From: Verrucomicrobiota bacterium
GTDB taxonomy: Bacteria > Verrucomicrobiota > Verrucomicrobiia > Limisphaerales > UBA9464
Assembly (NCBI GenBank): GCA_947471985.1
Contig: CANIZL010000024.1
Coordinates: forward strand, 1-64,000
Direction: 5' to 3'
DNA length: 64,000 bases
The translations under genes and the position numbers were made by a program. Numbering within the stretch: the first letter of the stretch is position 1; each line of letters opens with the position of its first letter. Under the pieces are notes generated by a model. The model saw only the letters and a list, made by a program, of their open reading frames with translations, searched no databases and was not told where the DNA came from. Shown here piece after piece: positions 48,822 through 60,579 of the stretch.

Positions 48822-49384
48822 GGTCCGACGACCTCCGTTTTGGCGGCGTTATCCACGCAATTTTGCAGCGTTTGCCGGACGCGCTGGAGCGTTTTGTAGG
48901 TTGCGGCGACGGTCCGGCTGGAGGCGGCCGATAGCTTCTCCACGGCATCGCGGCGATAGTAATAGCCCTCAACGAGTGAGCGCTGTTCCTCGGGCAGTTT
49001 GTTCAGGCAGCTCTCCAGATGTTTGAGCCGGACTTCGAATTCCGGCCGCAGGGCTTCCCGACGGTGCGCCAATTCTTCCGCGAGACCGCCGTCGAGGAGG
49101 GTTTGCCAGCGTTGACGTCGTTCGATCCACTGCTTGGCCTTGTTTAAGGCGAAGCGGCAGGCCCAGGGGGTGAAGGGGCGCTCCGGATCGTACGCGTCGA
49201 AGTTCTCCCACAACGCCAGCGCGGTTTGCTGCACGATGTCCTCCGCGTCGGTCCCATTGGGCACCAGGGCGGCGACGTAACGAAAGATCTCCCGCTCGCT
49301 GCGCAGAAACAGCGAGAGAAATCGCTGTTGCGCAGCGCTCGGATCCTCGGATCGGCGCGCGGAATCGGGTGACATTTCGGACAA
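48818..49384 (-). CDS. ECF-type sigma factor (TIGR02989-like, Rhodopirellula/Verrucomicrobium group)
   Basis: A 188-residue sigma factor. Region 2: EIFRYVAALVPNGTDAEDIV with WENFDAYDPERPFTPWACRF, the characteristic FxPWA motif of this group. Region 4: LPEEQRSLVEGYYYRRDAVE with VAATYKTLQRVRQTLQNCV. It heads a run of genes on one strand with the FecR-LamG protein and the esterases, and presumably controls its own cluster in response to the LamG signal. Confidence 0.92.
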   Translation of the reverse strand: MSEMSPDSARRSEDPSAAQQRFLSLFLRSEREIFRYVAALVPNGTDAEDIVQQTALALWENFDAYDPERPFTPWACRFALNKAKQWIERRQRWQTLLDGGLAEELAHRREALRPEFEVRLKHLESCLNKLPEEQRSLVEGYYYRRDAVEKLSAASSRTVAATYKTLQRVRQTLQNCVDNAAKTEVVGP

Positions 49385-49569
49385 GCTTTGCTCCTACTTC
49401 CGCCCGGTCGCGAATTTTGGACAGGCAAAATGGAAAAAATTGTAAAGGCAGTGATGGGGCGTGGTTGCTCAACCGATGGATCCGGGCGCCGGCGCCAGTT
49501 TTGGGCCGCTGGGACGGGGGGGGATTTTGCCGAATGCCCCGGAGCAAAAATGAGCGTTTTGCCAGTGTT

Positions 49570-50526
49570 TCAGGCCGGGTGAGGCGGGCTCAAGAGATCC
49601 TGGAGGGCGGCTCGCAATTGGGGAAACCGAAATTCGAAGCGTTCCTCGGCGAGTCGTTGGGAAACCACGTACCGACCGTACAGGGCCAATTCCGGATCGG
49701 TGCGCAACAGCCAACGCGCGCCCAGGCGGATCATCCAGGGAAACGCCGGGAGGCCTATCGGTGCGCCCACGGCCCGACGTAATTCCCGCATGAACTCCTC
49801 GTTCGAGACGGGGCCGGGGGAGGAGGCGATGTAGGCTCCTTGCATTGTCGCATCGGTGATCGCTCGCTCGATGAGACGATTCATGTCGACCTCGTGAATC
49901 CAGCTCATCCCCTGACGGCCGGAACCGACCCGTCCGCCCAAGCCCCATTTCGCCAGCGGAACCAGCCGCGCGAGGGCGCCGTTCCCCGCGCCGCGATCGC
50001 GACCGATGACAAAGCTCGTGCGCAGGATCACGGATCGTTGCGCGGGTAGGACACCGGCGCGCAATGCCTCCTCCCACGCCCGCCCAACCGTCGGCGCGAG
50101 CCCGTAGCCGAAGGCGGAGGACTCAGTGCAGACGTCGCGCGGAGGATCGCCATAAATATGGGCGGTGCTCATCTGCACCCAAACCGGCGGCGGGGATTCA
50201 ACGGTCCGCAGGGCTTGGCCGAGGACGCGGGTGGATTCGACCCGGGAACGCAGAATTTCGTCACAATGATCGGGCGACTTGATGCAATCGACGGTCCGTC
50301 CCGCGAGATTCACCAGCGCCGTCGCCCCGTTGAGTTCCTCGCTCCAGTTTCCCAGTGTACGACCATCCCACGTCACACATTTCCACGGCCCCGTCACCTT
50401 GGGGGGCGTGCGCGAGACGATAACCACGGACGCCCCGGTGCCCGCCAAGTGATGGGCGAGAGATATACCCAGGAACCCGCTGCCCCCGGCGATGAGGACC
50501 TTGATGGACGGCGTTATTTGCGACAT
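49570..50526 (-). CDS. NAD(P)-dependent epimerase, TIGR01777 family (SDR39U1/YfcH-like)
   Basis: A 318-residue extended short-chain dehydrogenase. The cofactor site is [20 protein letters not shown]; downstream are [23 protein letters not shown], the [10 protein letters not shown] strand and [16 protein letters not shown], all typical of TIGR01777. The substrate of the family is not settled; cell-division-linked roles are proposed. The ATG at 50526 is used; the frame extends upstream into repeat sequence and is not coding there. Confidence 0.88.
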   Translation of the reverse strand: MSQITPSIKVLIAGGSGFLGISLAHHLAGTGASVVIVSRTPPKVTGPWKCVTWDGRTLGNWSEELNGATALVNLAGRTVDCIKSPDHCDEILRSRVESTRVLGQALRTVESPPPVWVQMSTAHIYGDPPRDVCTESSAFGYGLAPTVGRAWEEALRAGVLPAQRSVILRTSFVIGRDRGAGNGALARLVPLAKWGLGGRVGSGRQGMSWIHEVDMNRLIERAITDATMQGAYIASSPGPVSNEEFMRELRRAVGAPIGLPAFPWMIRLGARWLLRTDPELALYGRYVVSQRLAEERFEFRFPQLRAALQDLLSPPHPA

Positions 50527-50620
50527 GGCTGAAAAATGGATCGAGCAGCAAAACCACTCTCGGCGACAAACCCGCGAATTCAATCCGAGGATGCAAGCCC
50601 CCGTACCGCCTGTGCCGCCT

Positions 50621-51080
50621 GTACCGCTGACTTTCCAGTCGGCGAGCATCCCTCCACCCCAACCCGCTTCCACGGAACAGGCCACACGGGGCAAAAATTT
50701 GAACCGCGGATAGCGCGGATTACGCGGATAGGAAGACTCATTCTACGCTGCCCCTTTTTTCCTCTTTATCCGCGTCATCCGCGTCATCCGCGGTCCTCCC
50801 TCTGCTCGGAGCCGCAACCGCGGCGTCCCGGCGTGGGAGGTAACGCTGATTTTCCAGTCGGCGAGCATCCTGCCACCCCAACCCGCTTCCGCGGAAGCGG
50901 ACCACGGGTCCAAAAATTGAACCGCGGATAGCGCGGATGACGCGGATAAGAAAACCAATTTCACACTGCCCCGTTTTATTCTTTATCCGCGGCCTCCGTG
51001 TTATCCGCGGTCCTTCCCTCTGCTCGGAGCCGCAACAGCGGCGGCCCGGCCTGGGAGGTAACGCTGACTTTCCAGTCGGC
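50621..51080 (-). repeat. Composite repeat cluster 1: three module A hairpins alternating with two module B units
   Basis: Module A copies (inverse orientation) lie at 50621-50646, 50840-50865 and 51058-51080. Module B inverted repeats lie at 50699-50796 and 50916-51012: each starts ACCGCGGATAGCGCGGAT and ends with the complementary ATCCGCG..CCGCGG. Copies are about 217 bp apart, giving a tandem A-B-A-B-A layout. The linker (CCACCCCAACCCGCTTCC and TCTGCTCGGAGCCGCAAC) is conserved too. This accounts for the 608 gene-free bases between 50527 and 51134. Confidence 0.85.
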
Positions 51081-51134
51081 GTCTCCTCCTCACCCCGCCC
51101 CGCGAAAATCACCCCCGCCTCTTCACCCACGACA

Positions 51135-51854
51135 CTACGGTTCCAGGATCATCCGATCCCCCTCCCGACGCAGCCCGGCCGGTTGTTTACGGGGATCCAA
51201 TTGCCGCACGAATCCGTCGCCCATTAGAAAGTTGGAGTGCAACCGATTGGTGCAACAGGCGATCACGGTCTGTGGTTCTTCGTTGGTTAGCTTGGCACCG
51301 AAGTAGGGATACGAGGTGTTTCGCGACGTCAGCGTAACCCAATTAGTCGCCGGCTTCGGGCGGGAATCCGCCGGGCAGATGAGCACCTTGGTGCTGGCCA
51401 AGACTTCGGCCAGCTGATCATAGCCGGCTGGGAACTGGCCCTCGTGATCGGCCGAATACATTCGGCACGCGAACCCGATTTGCCGGAGATTATTGGCACA
51501 TTGAATGCGCTGAGCCTTCGCTTTGCTCACCGCCAGGGCCGGCAACAGCAGGCCCGCCAGAATGGCGGCGAAGAAGGGAGCCACGACGGTGAAGGACGCC
51601 GACACCACAATGCCCGCGGTGGCGAGGCCACTGCCGCCGAGACGCCCGGCGCTCTGCGAAATCCGCTTTTTGGCCAAAATGCCGCAGACGATTCCCGCGG
51701 CGCCGGTGACTCCACAGGGCAATAGCCCCAGAACCAGCGACGCCACGGCCAACCGACTGGTCGGCGGTTTGGCGGGCGGCGGCGGTGGACCGTCCGCCGC
51801 TGGCGAGGCCGATGGAAAGACCGGAGGCAGCGACGGCGGGAGATCAGAATCCAT
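51135..51854 (-). CDS. DUF4190/prepilin-like membrane protein
   Basis: A 239-residue protein with a Pro/Ala-rich head (SASPAADGPPPPPAKPP), a DUF4190 pair of membrane helices (ASLVLGLLPCGVTGAAGIVC; GLATAGIVVSASFTVVAPFF) and then LLPALAVSKAKAQRIQCANN with CRMYSADHEGQFPAGYDQLA. This is the verrucomicrobial/planctomycete prepilin-like core (DUF1559-type LLPAL motif), joined here to DUF4190. It probably forms a membrane-anchored pseudopilin or regulator with the C-terminal part outside. The start at 51854 is chosen for the Pro-rich head. Confidence 0.8.
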   Translation of the reverse strand: MDSDLPPSLPPVFPSASPAADGPPPPPAKPPTSRLAVASLVLGLLPCGVTGAAGIVCGILAKKRISQSAGRLGGSGLATAGIVVSASFTVVAPFFAAILAGLLLPALAVSKAKAQRIQCANNLRQIGFACRMYSADHEGQFPAGYDQLAEVLASTKVLICPADSRPKPATNWVTLTSRNTSYPYFGAKLTNEEPQTVIACCTNRLHSNFLMGDGFVRQLDPRKQPAGLRREGDRMILEP

Positions 51855-51974
51855 GGGCCAGAGTCTCCCGGACCGTTCTCGTAAGCAATGCCCAAACTTC
51901 AAAAGCCCAGATCTGCGCCCACTGCGGAATCCACGGCCCGACAGCCACGCCTTCCTTAAAGTGTCTTTTGATCA

Positions 51975-52505
51975 TCACCGTCGGTCCGGTTCTCGCGTCA
52001 CCCATTCCGAGCTGTAGCCTGTGAGCTGCGGGCCCCGGTGAAAAATCTCCCGGCCGGTGTGGTAATTGAGGAAGTAGAAGAGGTGATTCACTTCGCGAAC
52101 CGCCCACAATTTAAGTCGCACCGGCTGGCCTGGCGGGAGGTTCGTCGGCCACGCCAAGCCGGTGGGATAAACGGTACCGAATTGGATGCCCCAGTCCGAG
52201 CCGAGTTCCCGCCCATCGAGCTCCGACGGCCACGGAACCCAGTCCGGACCTTGCCGGACCTCGAGCGTGCTGATGCCGAATTTAGCCAGGTTACTCCAGC
52301 CCTGGTTGGTAACGCCGATCACCGCCCGACACCCACCGTCCTCCATCCCCACCCCGTTGAACGCGTGGGGATCGTAGGACACGTTCAGGATCGAAACGGA
52401 AACATTCGCCGATTTGCCCGGGCGCCGAAGCGCGCTGCGCCAGAGCACGGCGATTCCCAACCCGATCGCCAGGAGTATTAGGAAACGGTGGCGGCGGGAT
52501 TGCAT
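51975..52505 (-). CDS. Membrane-anchored hypothetical protein
   Basis: A 176-residue protein with an N-terminal basic stretch and one helix (FLILLAIGLGIAVLW), then a beta-rich extracytoplasmic part with several Trp residues (WVPWPSELDG, VYPTGLAWPTNLPPGQ). No family is recognised. It is co-oriented with the DUF4190 gene, 120 bp before it. Confidence 0.65.
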   Translation of the reverse strand: MQSRRHRFLILLAIGLGIAVLWRSALRRPGKSANVSVSILNVSYDPHAFNGVGMEDGGCRAVIGVTNQGWSNLAKFGISTLEVRQGPDWVPWPSELDGRELGSDWGIQFGTVYPTGLAWPTNLPPGQPVRLKLWAVREVNHLFYFLNYHTGREIFHRGPQLTGYSSEWVTREPDRR

Positions 52506-52652
52506 GTGGGGAGGGGGCGACGGGTAGAAAAATTATTTCGTGGATTGGTACGTCCGGCGGAAAATTTGGACGGTCCATGAGATCCGGCAAGGGCGGTTGG
52601 GGCCCGGTCGGTTGGTCGGTTCGGGGCCGCCCAATACTTGGCGGGGAAATTC

Positions 52653-52681
52653 CACCGAACCGGTCATCCACCGGTTCGGTG
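52653..52681. repeat. 12-bp perfect inverted repeat between genes
   Basis: CACCGAACCGGT and ACCGGTTCGGTG form a 12-bp perfect stem with a 5-nt loop (CATCC). It lies between the end of the propeller gene (52740) and the start of the gene at 52505. There is no T run next to it, so it is either a weak attenuator, a processing site or a binding site. Exact edges may be off by one base. Confidence 0.5.
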
Positions 52682-52739
52682 TCGGCGGGTAAATAGGGCA
52701 AACTAGCGGGAAGCGTTTTTTTGTTGGGTTCACCCGCGC

Positions 52740-55115
52740 CTATGGACGGGACGAAACTCGGAAAAATGCTCCCGTTCCAACGCCTGAGGCATCGTACTGA
52801 AATGCTTGGGGCGAAGTGCTCAGACCCTTCGTGTCGATCTGGGTCCAAACTTTCAGGTCCGAAGAGGATTCGACGATCACCGAGCTGCCCACGGTGCCGT
52901 CGACGTTGAAGCCAATGCGATGATCCGCCGACAGGAGCGTCGAGCCGGCGACGATATGCGCGGGGATCCTGGGTGCGATCAGGGAATAGACGGCCAATCC
53001 GCGCCGGGGCAGTCCATCCACAAAGACAATGCCGCCACCCACGAATAGGGTGTCGTCCTTAAGAAATAGAGCGCTCGTACTGAAGGTGATCTTCGGATCC
53101 CAAGGCAGGACGGTTCCGGTGGTCGCATCCACGGCGCCAACGCCACCGCGGGTTGCGCCCTCAATCGTGGGAAAGTCGCTGGCAATAAAAACGGTTTCCG
53201 CATTCGCCGCCAACGCCGCCACGGAGCGGCTGGTATTAGCCTTCCAGGTTTTGACCGCGGCGGTCTGGGTGTCGAAGGCGACCACATTGGCCCGTTGAAT
53301 CCCGGCCACGCCGGAGAAGAAGCCGCCGACATAGAGCCGGTCGCCCGCCAGCGCCAACGTCCGCACGTCGAACAGTCCGGTCCCGATATCCCACGCGAGG
53401 GGAAAGCCCGTCTCCAAATCCAACTTGGCCACCCGGCGATGGCTGACCCCGGAGACCGTGCTGAACAATCCGCCGGCATAGACGCCATCCTCGGCGACCA
53501 CGAGGCTGCTGACCGCGGCTCGATTGGGAGCGGGATCCCAGTCGGTCAGGGATCCGTCGATCAAATCAAAGCCCGCGAGATTTACCCGGGGAATTGAGTC
53601 CATGGTGCGGAAGCTGCCGCCGACATAGAGTTGCGAGGGGCCCACGGCCAGAGCACTGACCAAGAGATCGGGATTGGGATTCCAAGGCGTTAATTCAGCG
53701 GTCGCCCGCACGACGCTGCCGAGATTTCGACGCGGCTGACCGTTCAGATTCGCAAACTCCCCGCCAATGAAAACGGTGTCGTCCGTGACCGCGACGGAAT
53801 TCACGGGGCCGTCCGTGGTGGTGGCCCAGTCGATGGCGGCTCCCGAAGCGATATCGAACGCCGCCAGGTTGGAGCGCGGTTGCAAGCCCAGGGTGCTGAA
53901 CGCGCCGCCGGCAAATACTTTGCCATTGGCCGCAGCCAGACTCGCCACTCCCAAATTGGCGGAAGGATCCCACGGGAGTAGAGCCCCGCTGGAAAGATTG
54001 ATCGCGGCGAGATTGTTGCGGGTCGCTCCGCCCAACTTGTTAAAAGTGCCGCCGAAATAGAGCGTATCGCCGACGGCGGCGAGGGCGCCGACCATCGTGG
54101 TGGAGAGTTGATTGGAAATCTTGGGATCGATTTCGACGTCCAAGGGCAGGGCCGCTCCGGTCGCCGGATCCACTGCGGCCAGATTAATGCGTTGAATCCC
54201 GCCCACGCTCCCGAAATTCCCCCCCACGTACAGTTTTCCCTGATGGAGCAGCAAGGCGGACACAAACTCCTCCACCAGACTGGCCCGTCCGATGGGCCCC
54301 GCCCAGGGCAGGGGTTGCCCCGTTGCGAGGGAAACGACGGAAAGGCTGTTGGCGGCTCCAACGGCTGAGGTGGGACGACCTCCAATAAACAGGCGCCCGT
54401 CACCCTCGGCCAAGGCGAAAATCTCGCCCCCGACGCCGGCCTGCCACGGGAGCAGCGCTCCGGTGTCGAGGGCCGCCGCGGCCATAAACCCGCGGTTCTG
54501 CCCGTTTACCCGGCCGAAATTGCCACCGAAATAGAGCGCGCTGCCCCGCACCAGAAGTGCTCCCACGGATCCCTCCGGGGTCACGGACCACGGCGTGAGG
54601 GCACCGGTCGCCGCATTTACCGCCGCCAGCGAGCGCCGGGCCCCGCCATTCACCGTGGTGAATTCGCCGCCGAGATAGAGGATTCCGGAATTCAGGGTGA
54701 GCGAACTCACGGACGCATCGCAATCCACGCGCCACGACGCATCGACCGAACCATCCGCGCGCAGATGGACGAGCCGTTGGTGTGCTTCACCTCCGACCCG
54801 GAGGAAATTGCCACCCACGAACCAGCCCCCGGCCGTATCGGCAATCACCACGCGCACACTCCCGGAAACCGAGGCAAATGCGGGTACGGGTTGGCCGGAG
54901 TCGCCCGACAGGGGTACGCCGCTGCCGGTGCTGGCGCCGACACCGGTGAACGTTCCGCCGACATATAATATGCCCTGACGTTCGGCGAAAGCCGTGGCAT
55001 TGCCATCGATTACCCAGAACTCCTCACGAAGACGGGGTTGGACGCTGGCGGAGTGCAGCGAAAGGGAACACCAAGACAGGAAAGTAAGGGGAATAATTAT
55101 TAATCGTGACAGCAT
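52740..55115 (-). CDS. Secreted delta-60-type propeller protein
   Basis: A 791-residue exported protein. A signal peptide (LSRLIIIPLTFLSWCSLSLH) is followed by 13 or more repeats of about 50 residues with the core LYVGG-F--VGG--R--LAAVD and ATGALLPW, the delta-60 repeat type, which builds propellers. The C-terminal module ends GAFFRVSSRP, like that of the secreted proteins at 38567 and 63560. The start at 55115 is chosen because it begins the signal peptide. It diverges from the DUF1501 gene across 234 bp. Confidence 0.82.
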   Translation of the reverse strand: MLSRLIIIPLTFLSWCSLSLHSASVQPRLREEFWVIDGNATAFAERQGILYVGGTFTGVGASTGSGVPLSGDSGQPVPAFASVSGSVRVVIADTAGGWFVGGNFLRVGGEAHQRLVHLRADGSVDASWRVDCDASVSSLTLNSGILYLGGEFTTVNGGARRSLAAVNAATGALTPWSVTPEGSVGALLVRGSALYFGGNFGRVNGQNRGFMAAAALDTGALLPWQAGVGGEIFALAEGDGRLFIGGRPTSAVGAANSLSVVSLATGQPLPWAGPIGRASLVEEFVSALLLHQGKLYVGGNFGSVGGIQRINLAAVDPATGAALPLDVEIDPKISNQLSTTMVGALAAVGDTLYFGGTFNKLGGATRNNLAAINLSSGALLPWDPSANLGVASLAAANGKVFAGGAFSTLGLQPRSNLAAFDIASGAAIDWATTTDGPVNSVAVTDDTVFIGGEFANLNGQPRRNLGSVVRATAELTPWNPNPDLLVSALAVGPSQLYVGGSFRTMDSIPRVNLAGFDLIDGSLTDWDPAPNRAAVSSLVVAEDGVYAGGLFSTVSGVSHRRVAKLDLETGFPLAWDIGTGLFDVRTLALAGDRLYVGGFFSGVAGIQRANVVAFDTQTAAVKTWKANTSRSVAALAANAETVFIASDFPTIEGATRGGVGAVDATTGTVLPWDPKITFSTSALFLKDDTLFVGGGIVFVDGLPRRGLAVYSLIAPRIPAHIVAGSTLLSADHRIGFNVDGTVGSSVIVESSSDLKVWTQIDTKGLSTSPQAFQYDASGVGTGAFFRVSSRP

Positions 55116-55349
55116 GGGCGGGCGGGAAACTATTGAAAAATAATCCACCGCCAAGAAAATGTGCTGGAAGGTATGAGGAGGTGGCCGGAGCTGGGCTGAA
55201 GAATGACGTACCGTTGGCGCTGGGACTCCATGGCGCCCGTGCCGGCCATTGGGGGAACGGTCGCGGTTGACGGGGGTGGTGGTGCGGGGTTTAGCTTCGA
55301 CCCGCTCCCTCGATGTTTGTCTGCGGCGTTGCCGCGATGGGGTGCGTGC

Positions 55350-56810
55350 ATGATTCATCTTCTGGGCTCCACCAAGCGGGTCTGCGGCAATTTCAGCCGT
55401 CGGGAGATGCTGCGGGTCGGGGGCCTGTCGTTGCTCGGCTTGTCGCTCGACAGTCTGCTGCGCGCGGAAGATGCCCGGCCCACGCCCTTGGCTCTGCCGG
55501 CGCGTCGGGCGAAGTCCGTGATCCTGCTGTATCTCTTTGGCGGGCCGTCCGTTCAGGAGACGTTCGATCCCAAACCCAATGCGCCGCGGGAGTTTCGGGG
55601 CGAATTCGGCTCCATTCCGACCTCCGTGCCCGGGGTGCATTTCTGCGAATATCTGCCCCGGATGGCAAAGTGGATGCATCGCTCCACGCTGATTCGTTCG
55701 GCCACCCACGACATGAACGATCACAGCGCGGGTTTGCTCTACACCATGACGGGGGCGCCGCCGGAGAAACTGGAGTCGCTGGTGCCCACGTTGTCGACGC
55801 AGGCGCCGAGCATGAATTCGGTGATCGAATATCTGTCGCGATCCGAGCGACGCACCATGCCGGCGACTTCGTGGATGCCGTGTTATCCGGGATGGGGACA
55901 GCAGATCACCCGGCCGGGTCCGTTCGCCGGTTGGCTGGGCAGCAAATGGGATCCATTGATCACGCAGTGTGAGCTGCGGGATTTATATACGCCCAAGGAT
56001 TTTTATGATGTCCAACGACATCCGGTCGGACGCATTGTGCCGCTGGGGACGCAGTTGTCGGCGGGCATATCCCTGGATCGTTTCAAAGGTCGCCGGCAAC
56101 TCGCCGAGCAACTGCATCAGTCGGCCGCGGCGATCGGCAACTCGGAGGCGTATGAGCGTTTTGATGAGTATCAGCGGCGGGCCTTCGACATTCTGACCGA
56201 GGCCGGGAGTGCCAACAGTCCGTGGCGGGCCTTTGATGTGGCCGAGGAAAAGCCGACGACGCGGGATCGTTACGGACGACATCTCTATGGCGAGGCGGCG
56301 TTGATGGCCCGGCGGATGGTGGAGCGGGGAGCGCGCTTCGTGACGGTTTGTTGGGAGAGCTTCGAGAAGGTGGGGGGCGATCCCACAGCGTGGGATACCC
56401 ATTCCGGGCATTTTCCCATCATGAAGGACTATCGGCTGCCCGCGTTGGATCAGGTGTATTCCGCGCTGTGCGAGGACCTGCAGGATCGGGGACTTTTGGA
56501 CGAGACGCTGATCGTGGTGATGGGGGAAATGGGGCGCGCTCCGAAGGTCAATGCCAGTGGCGGACGGGATCACTGGTCGTATCTGTACAACATCCTGATG
56601 ACCGGCGCGGGAGTGAAGCAGGGACTGGTTTATGGAGCTTCGGATGATCGGGCGGAGCGACCGACCGAGCACCCGGTGACGCCGGCGGATTTCATTGCGA
56701 CGCTTTACGGGGCGATGGGGATTGATCCCAACATTTTCCTGGAGGACGCGTTGGGGCGTCCGCGGCCTTTGACTCCGGGAGGCTCGGTGATTCCGGCGAT
56801 CCTGGCGTGA
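55350..56810 (+). CDS. DUF1501 (sulfatase-like) Tat-exported protein
   Basis: A 486-residue protein with a twin-arginine signal (SRREMLRVGGLSLLGLSL). Typical DUF1501 blocks are VILLYLFGGPSVQETFDPKP, GEFGSIPTSVPGVHFCEYLP, STLIRSATHDMNDHSAG, the WDTHSGHF block and VVMGEMGRAPKVN followed by GGRDHW. DUF1501 proteins are distantly related to alkaline phosphatase and sulfatase and are common in planctomycetes and verrucomicrobia, often near DUF1549/DUF1553 cytochrome genes; no such partner is adjacent here. The start at 55350 gives a normal Tat signal. Confidence 0.92.
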   Translation: MIHLLGSTKRVCGNFSRREMLRVGGLSLLGLSLDSLLRAEDARPTPLALPARRAKSVILLYLFGGPSVQETFDPKPNAPREFRGEFGSIPTSVPGVHFCEYLPRMAKWMHRSTLIRSATHDMNDHSAGLLYTMTGAPPEKLESLVPTLSTQAPSMNSVIEYLSRSERRTMPATSWMPCYPGWGQQITRPGPFAGWLGSKWDPLITQCELRDLYTPKDFYDVQRHPVGRIVPLGTQLSAGISLDRFKGRRQLAEQLHQSAAAIGNSEAYERFDEYQRRAFDILTEAGSANSPWRAFDVAEEKPTTRDRYGRHLYGEAALMARRMVERGARFVTVCWESFEKVGGDPTAWDTHSGHFPIMKDYRLPALDQVYSALCEDLQDRGLLDETLIVVMGEMGRAPKVNASGGRDHWSYLYNILMTGAGVKQGLVYGASDDRAERPTEHPVTPADFIATLYGAMGIDPNIFLEDALGRPRPLTPGGSVIPAILA

Positions 56811-56842
56811 GGTGCGAGGCGACGAAGGGGCAAGCGAACTGA

Positions 56843-57380
56843 CTCGCCGACTCGAAAGTCAGCGTTACCTCCATGGCCGGGACGCCGCGGTTGCGGCTCC
56901 GGGCAGAGGAAAGGACCGCGGATTACGCGGATAAAGAGGAAAATGGGGCGGTGTGAAATCGGTCTTTTTATCCGCGTCATCCGCGCTATCCGCGGTTCAA
57001 TTTCTGGCCCCGTGGCGCGTTCCGTGGAAGCAGGGTGGGGTGGTGGGTTGACTCGCCGCTTGGAAAGTCAGCATTACGGGTACCGCCGGTTTTTAACCGG
57101 CAAGGGCTTCAACTCACCGAATGGAAATTCAGCGGTACATCCAAGGCCGGTACGCCGCGGTTGCGGCTCCGGGCAGAGGAAAGGACCGCGGATAACGCGG
57201 ATAACGCGGATAAAGAGGAAAATGGGGCGGTGTGAAATCGGTCTTTTTATCCGCGTTATCCGCGCTATCCGCGGTTCAATTTTTAGACCCGTGCCCGTTC
57301 CGTGGACGCGGGCGGGGGTGGTGGGATGCTCGCCGACTGGAAAGTCAGCGTTACCTGCAAGGCCGGTTTTCCACCGGCGA
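56843..57380 (+). repeat. Composite repeat cluster 2: four module A copies and two module B units
   Basis: Module A copies lie at 56843-56868, 57052-57101 (with hairpin 2), 57113-57138 and 57329-57380 (with hairpin 2). Module B copies lie at 56914-57001 and 57184-57279. The orientation is opposite to cluster 1. The copy at 57113 has GAAT-GGAA-ATTC in place of GACT-GGAA-AGTC, a compensated change in the stem. The cluster fills most of the gap between 56811 and the gene at 57529; no gene is seen in it. Confidence 0.85.
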
Positions 57381-57415
57381 AATCTGGCGTTTCCGAGAAT
57401 CAGGCGTTCGCAGGA

Positions 57416-57435
57416 AAGGTAACAGTTCCGTTACT
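57416..57435 (+). promoter_or_regulatory. 20-bp palindromic box, putative operator (copy 2)
   Basis: AAGGTAACAGTTCCGTTACT: GTAAC and GTTAC are inverted around a 6-bp centre. It differs from the box at 5638-5657 in two of 20 positions. It lies 93 bp before ATG 57529, downstream of the repeat cluster. Confidence 0.55.
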
Positions 57436-57528
57436 AGAGAGGTTTTGTCAGGAGCGCGGAGAGGAGCAAGGGTGAGCGCGTTCGAACGTATCAACACACA
57501 GAATTACTCTCTGAAAGAAAACAGAACT

Positions 57529-57963
57529 ATGAAGAATAACATTTTGATGACCGGTCTGATGAGCCTCCTCCTGATCGGCGCGAACCAGGCGGCCCTCGGC
57601 GGCGAAGTGGGCACGGGCGGCGGCGGCGGCGGCGTGACCGCCGGTTGCCAGCCGGTCACCAGTCTGACCGCCAAGGGCGATTCGAAGATCGGCGAAACGG
57701 GTCTCGCTTCGGTGCAGCTGGGTTGGGCCGTCAAGCCGTGCACGGCCGGTCAGGCCGTGCGCGTGGTGACGACGATCACCAAATGGTCCACCAAGGAAGT
57801 GGTCTATTCCGATGAGAACGCGCCTTTGAACAGCAAAATTACGGCCTTCGTGGCGGTGCGCAATACGTACCAATGCACGGTGACGGTGATCGATGTGGCC
57901 ACCGGCGCGGTGGAAGGCACGAGCACGGTCTATGCCTCGACGGTGCCGAAGGGTGGCGTTTGA
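57529..57963 (+). CDS. Small secreted Gly-rich protein with Ig-like fold
   Basis: A 144-residue protein with a signal peptide (ILMTGLMSLLLIGANQAALG), a GTGGGGGG linker and a beta-rich domain with three cysteines (GCQPVTS, KPCTAGQ, YQCTVTVID). No family is recognised. The layout is the same as in the protein at 5169: signal, glycine linker, one domain, and the same upstream palindromic box. It is followed by its own terminator at 58009-58046. The ATG at 57529 is chosen for the signal peptide. Confidence 0.75.
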   Translation: MKNNILMTGLMSLLLIGANQAALGGEVGTGGGGGGVTAGCQPVTSLTAKGDSKIGETGLASVQLGWAVKPCTAGQAVRVVTTITKWSTKEVVYSDENAPLNSKITAFVAVRNTYQCTVTVIDVATGAVEGTSTVYASTVPKGGV

Positions 57964-58008
57964 GCGTTTGAGCGATTGCGCGAATTTCGCTTTCGGTGGG
58001 TAGATTCA

Positions 58009-58046
58009 GGCCAGGCGGGGCATTTGATGCCTCCCTGGCCTTTTTT
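58009..58046 (+). terminator. Rho-independent terminator
   Basis: GGCCAGG at 58009-58015 pairs with CCTGGCC at 58034-58040; an inner stem GGGGCAT/ATGCCTC (one G-T pair) closes a TTG loop. Six T residues follow at 58041-58046. It ends the transcript of the small secreted protein. Confidence 0.85.
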
Positions 58047-58063
58047 CGTCGGGGCCGGTACAG

Positions 58064-58124
58064 GTACCGCCGGTTTTTCAACCGGCGTGAGGTGTAGCTC
58101 GCCGACTCGAAAGTCAGCGGTACC
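58064..58124 (-). repeat. Module A element with both hairpins
   Basis: Hairpin 2 (GCCGGTTTTTCAACCGGC) precedes hairpin 1 (CTCGCCGACTCGAAAGTCAG) here, so the order is reversed compared with 22265-22318. It lies between the terminator and the end of icd. Confidence 0.7.
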
Positions 58125-58145
58125 GGCCGCTTCGGCGGTGCGCGC

Positions 58146-60395
<2,250 letters not shown>

Positions 60396-60579
60396 CTAAT
60401 CGGATGGCGCGGATTGGGCAAGGGCTTTTGGGGATTTGCGGCCGGTTTGGGGGTGTTGGAGGGATGGAAGTCGAGCGGAGCACCGGCTCCACCCCCCGCC
60501 GCCGGAGGATGCGGACGGATTGACTGGGGTAAGTCGTTCTGTCGGGTTGGGGCGATGAGGTTGCTGCGGGCAGAGAGAG

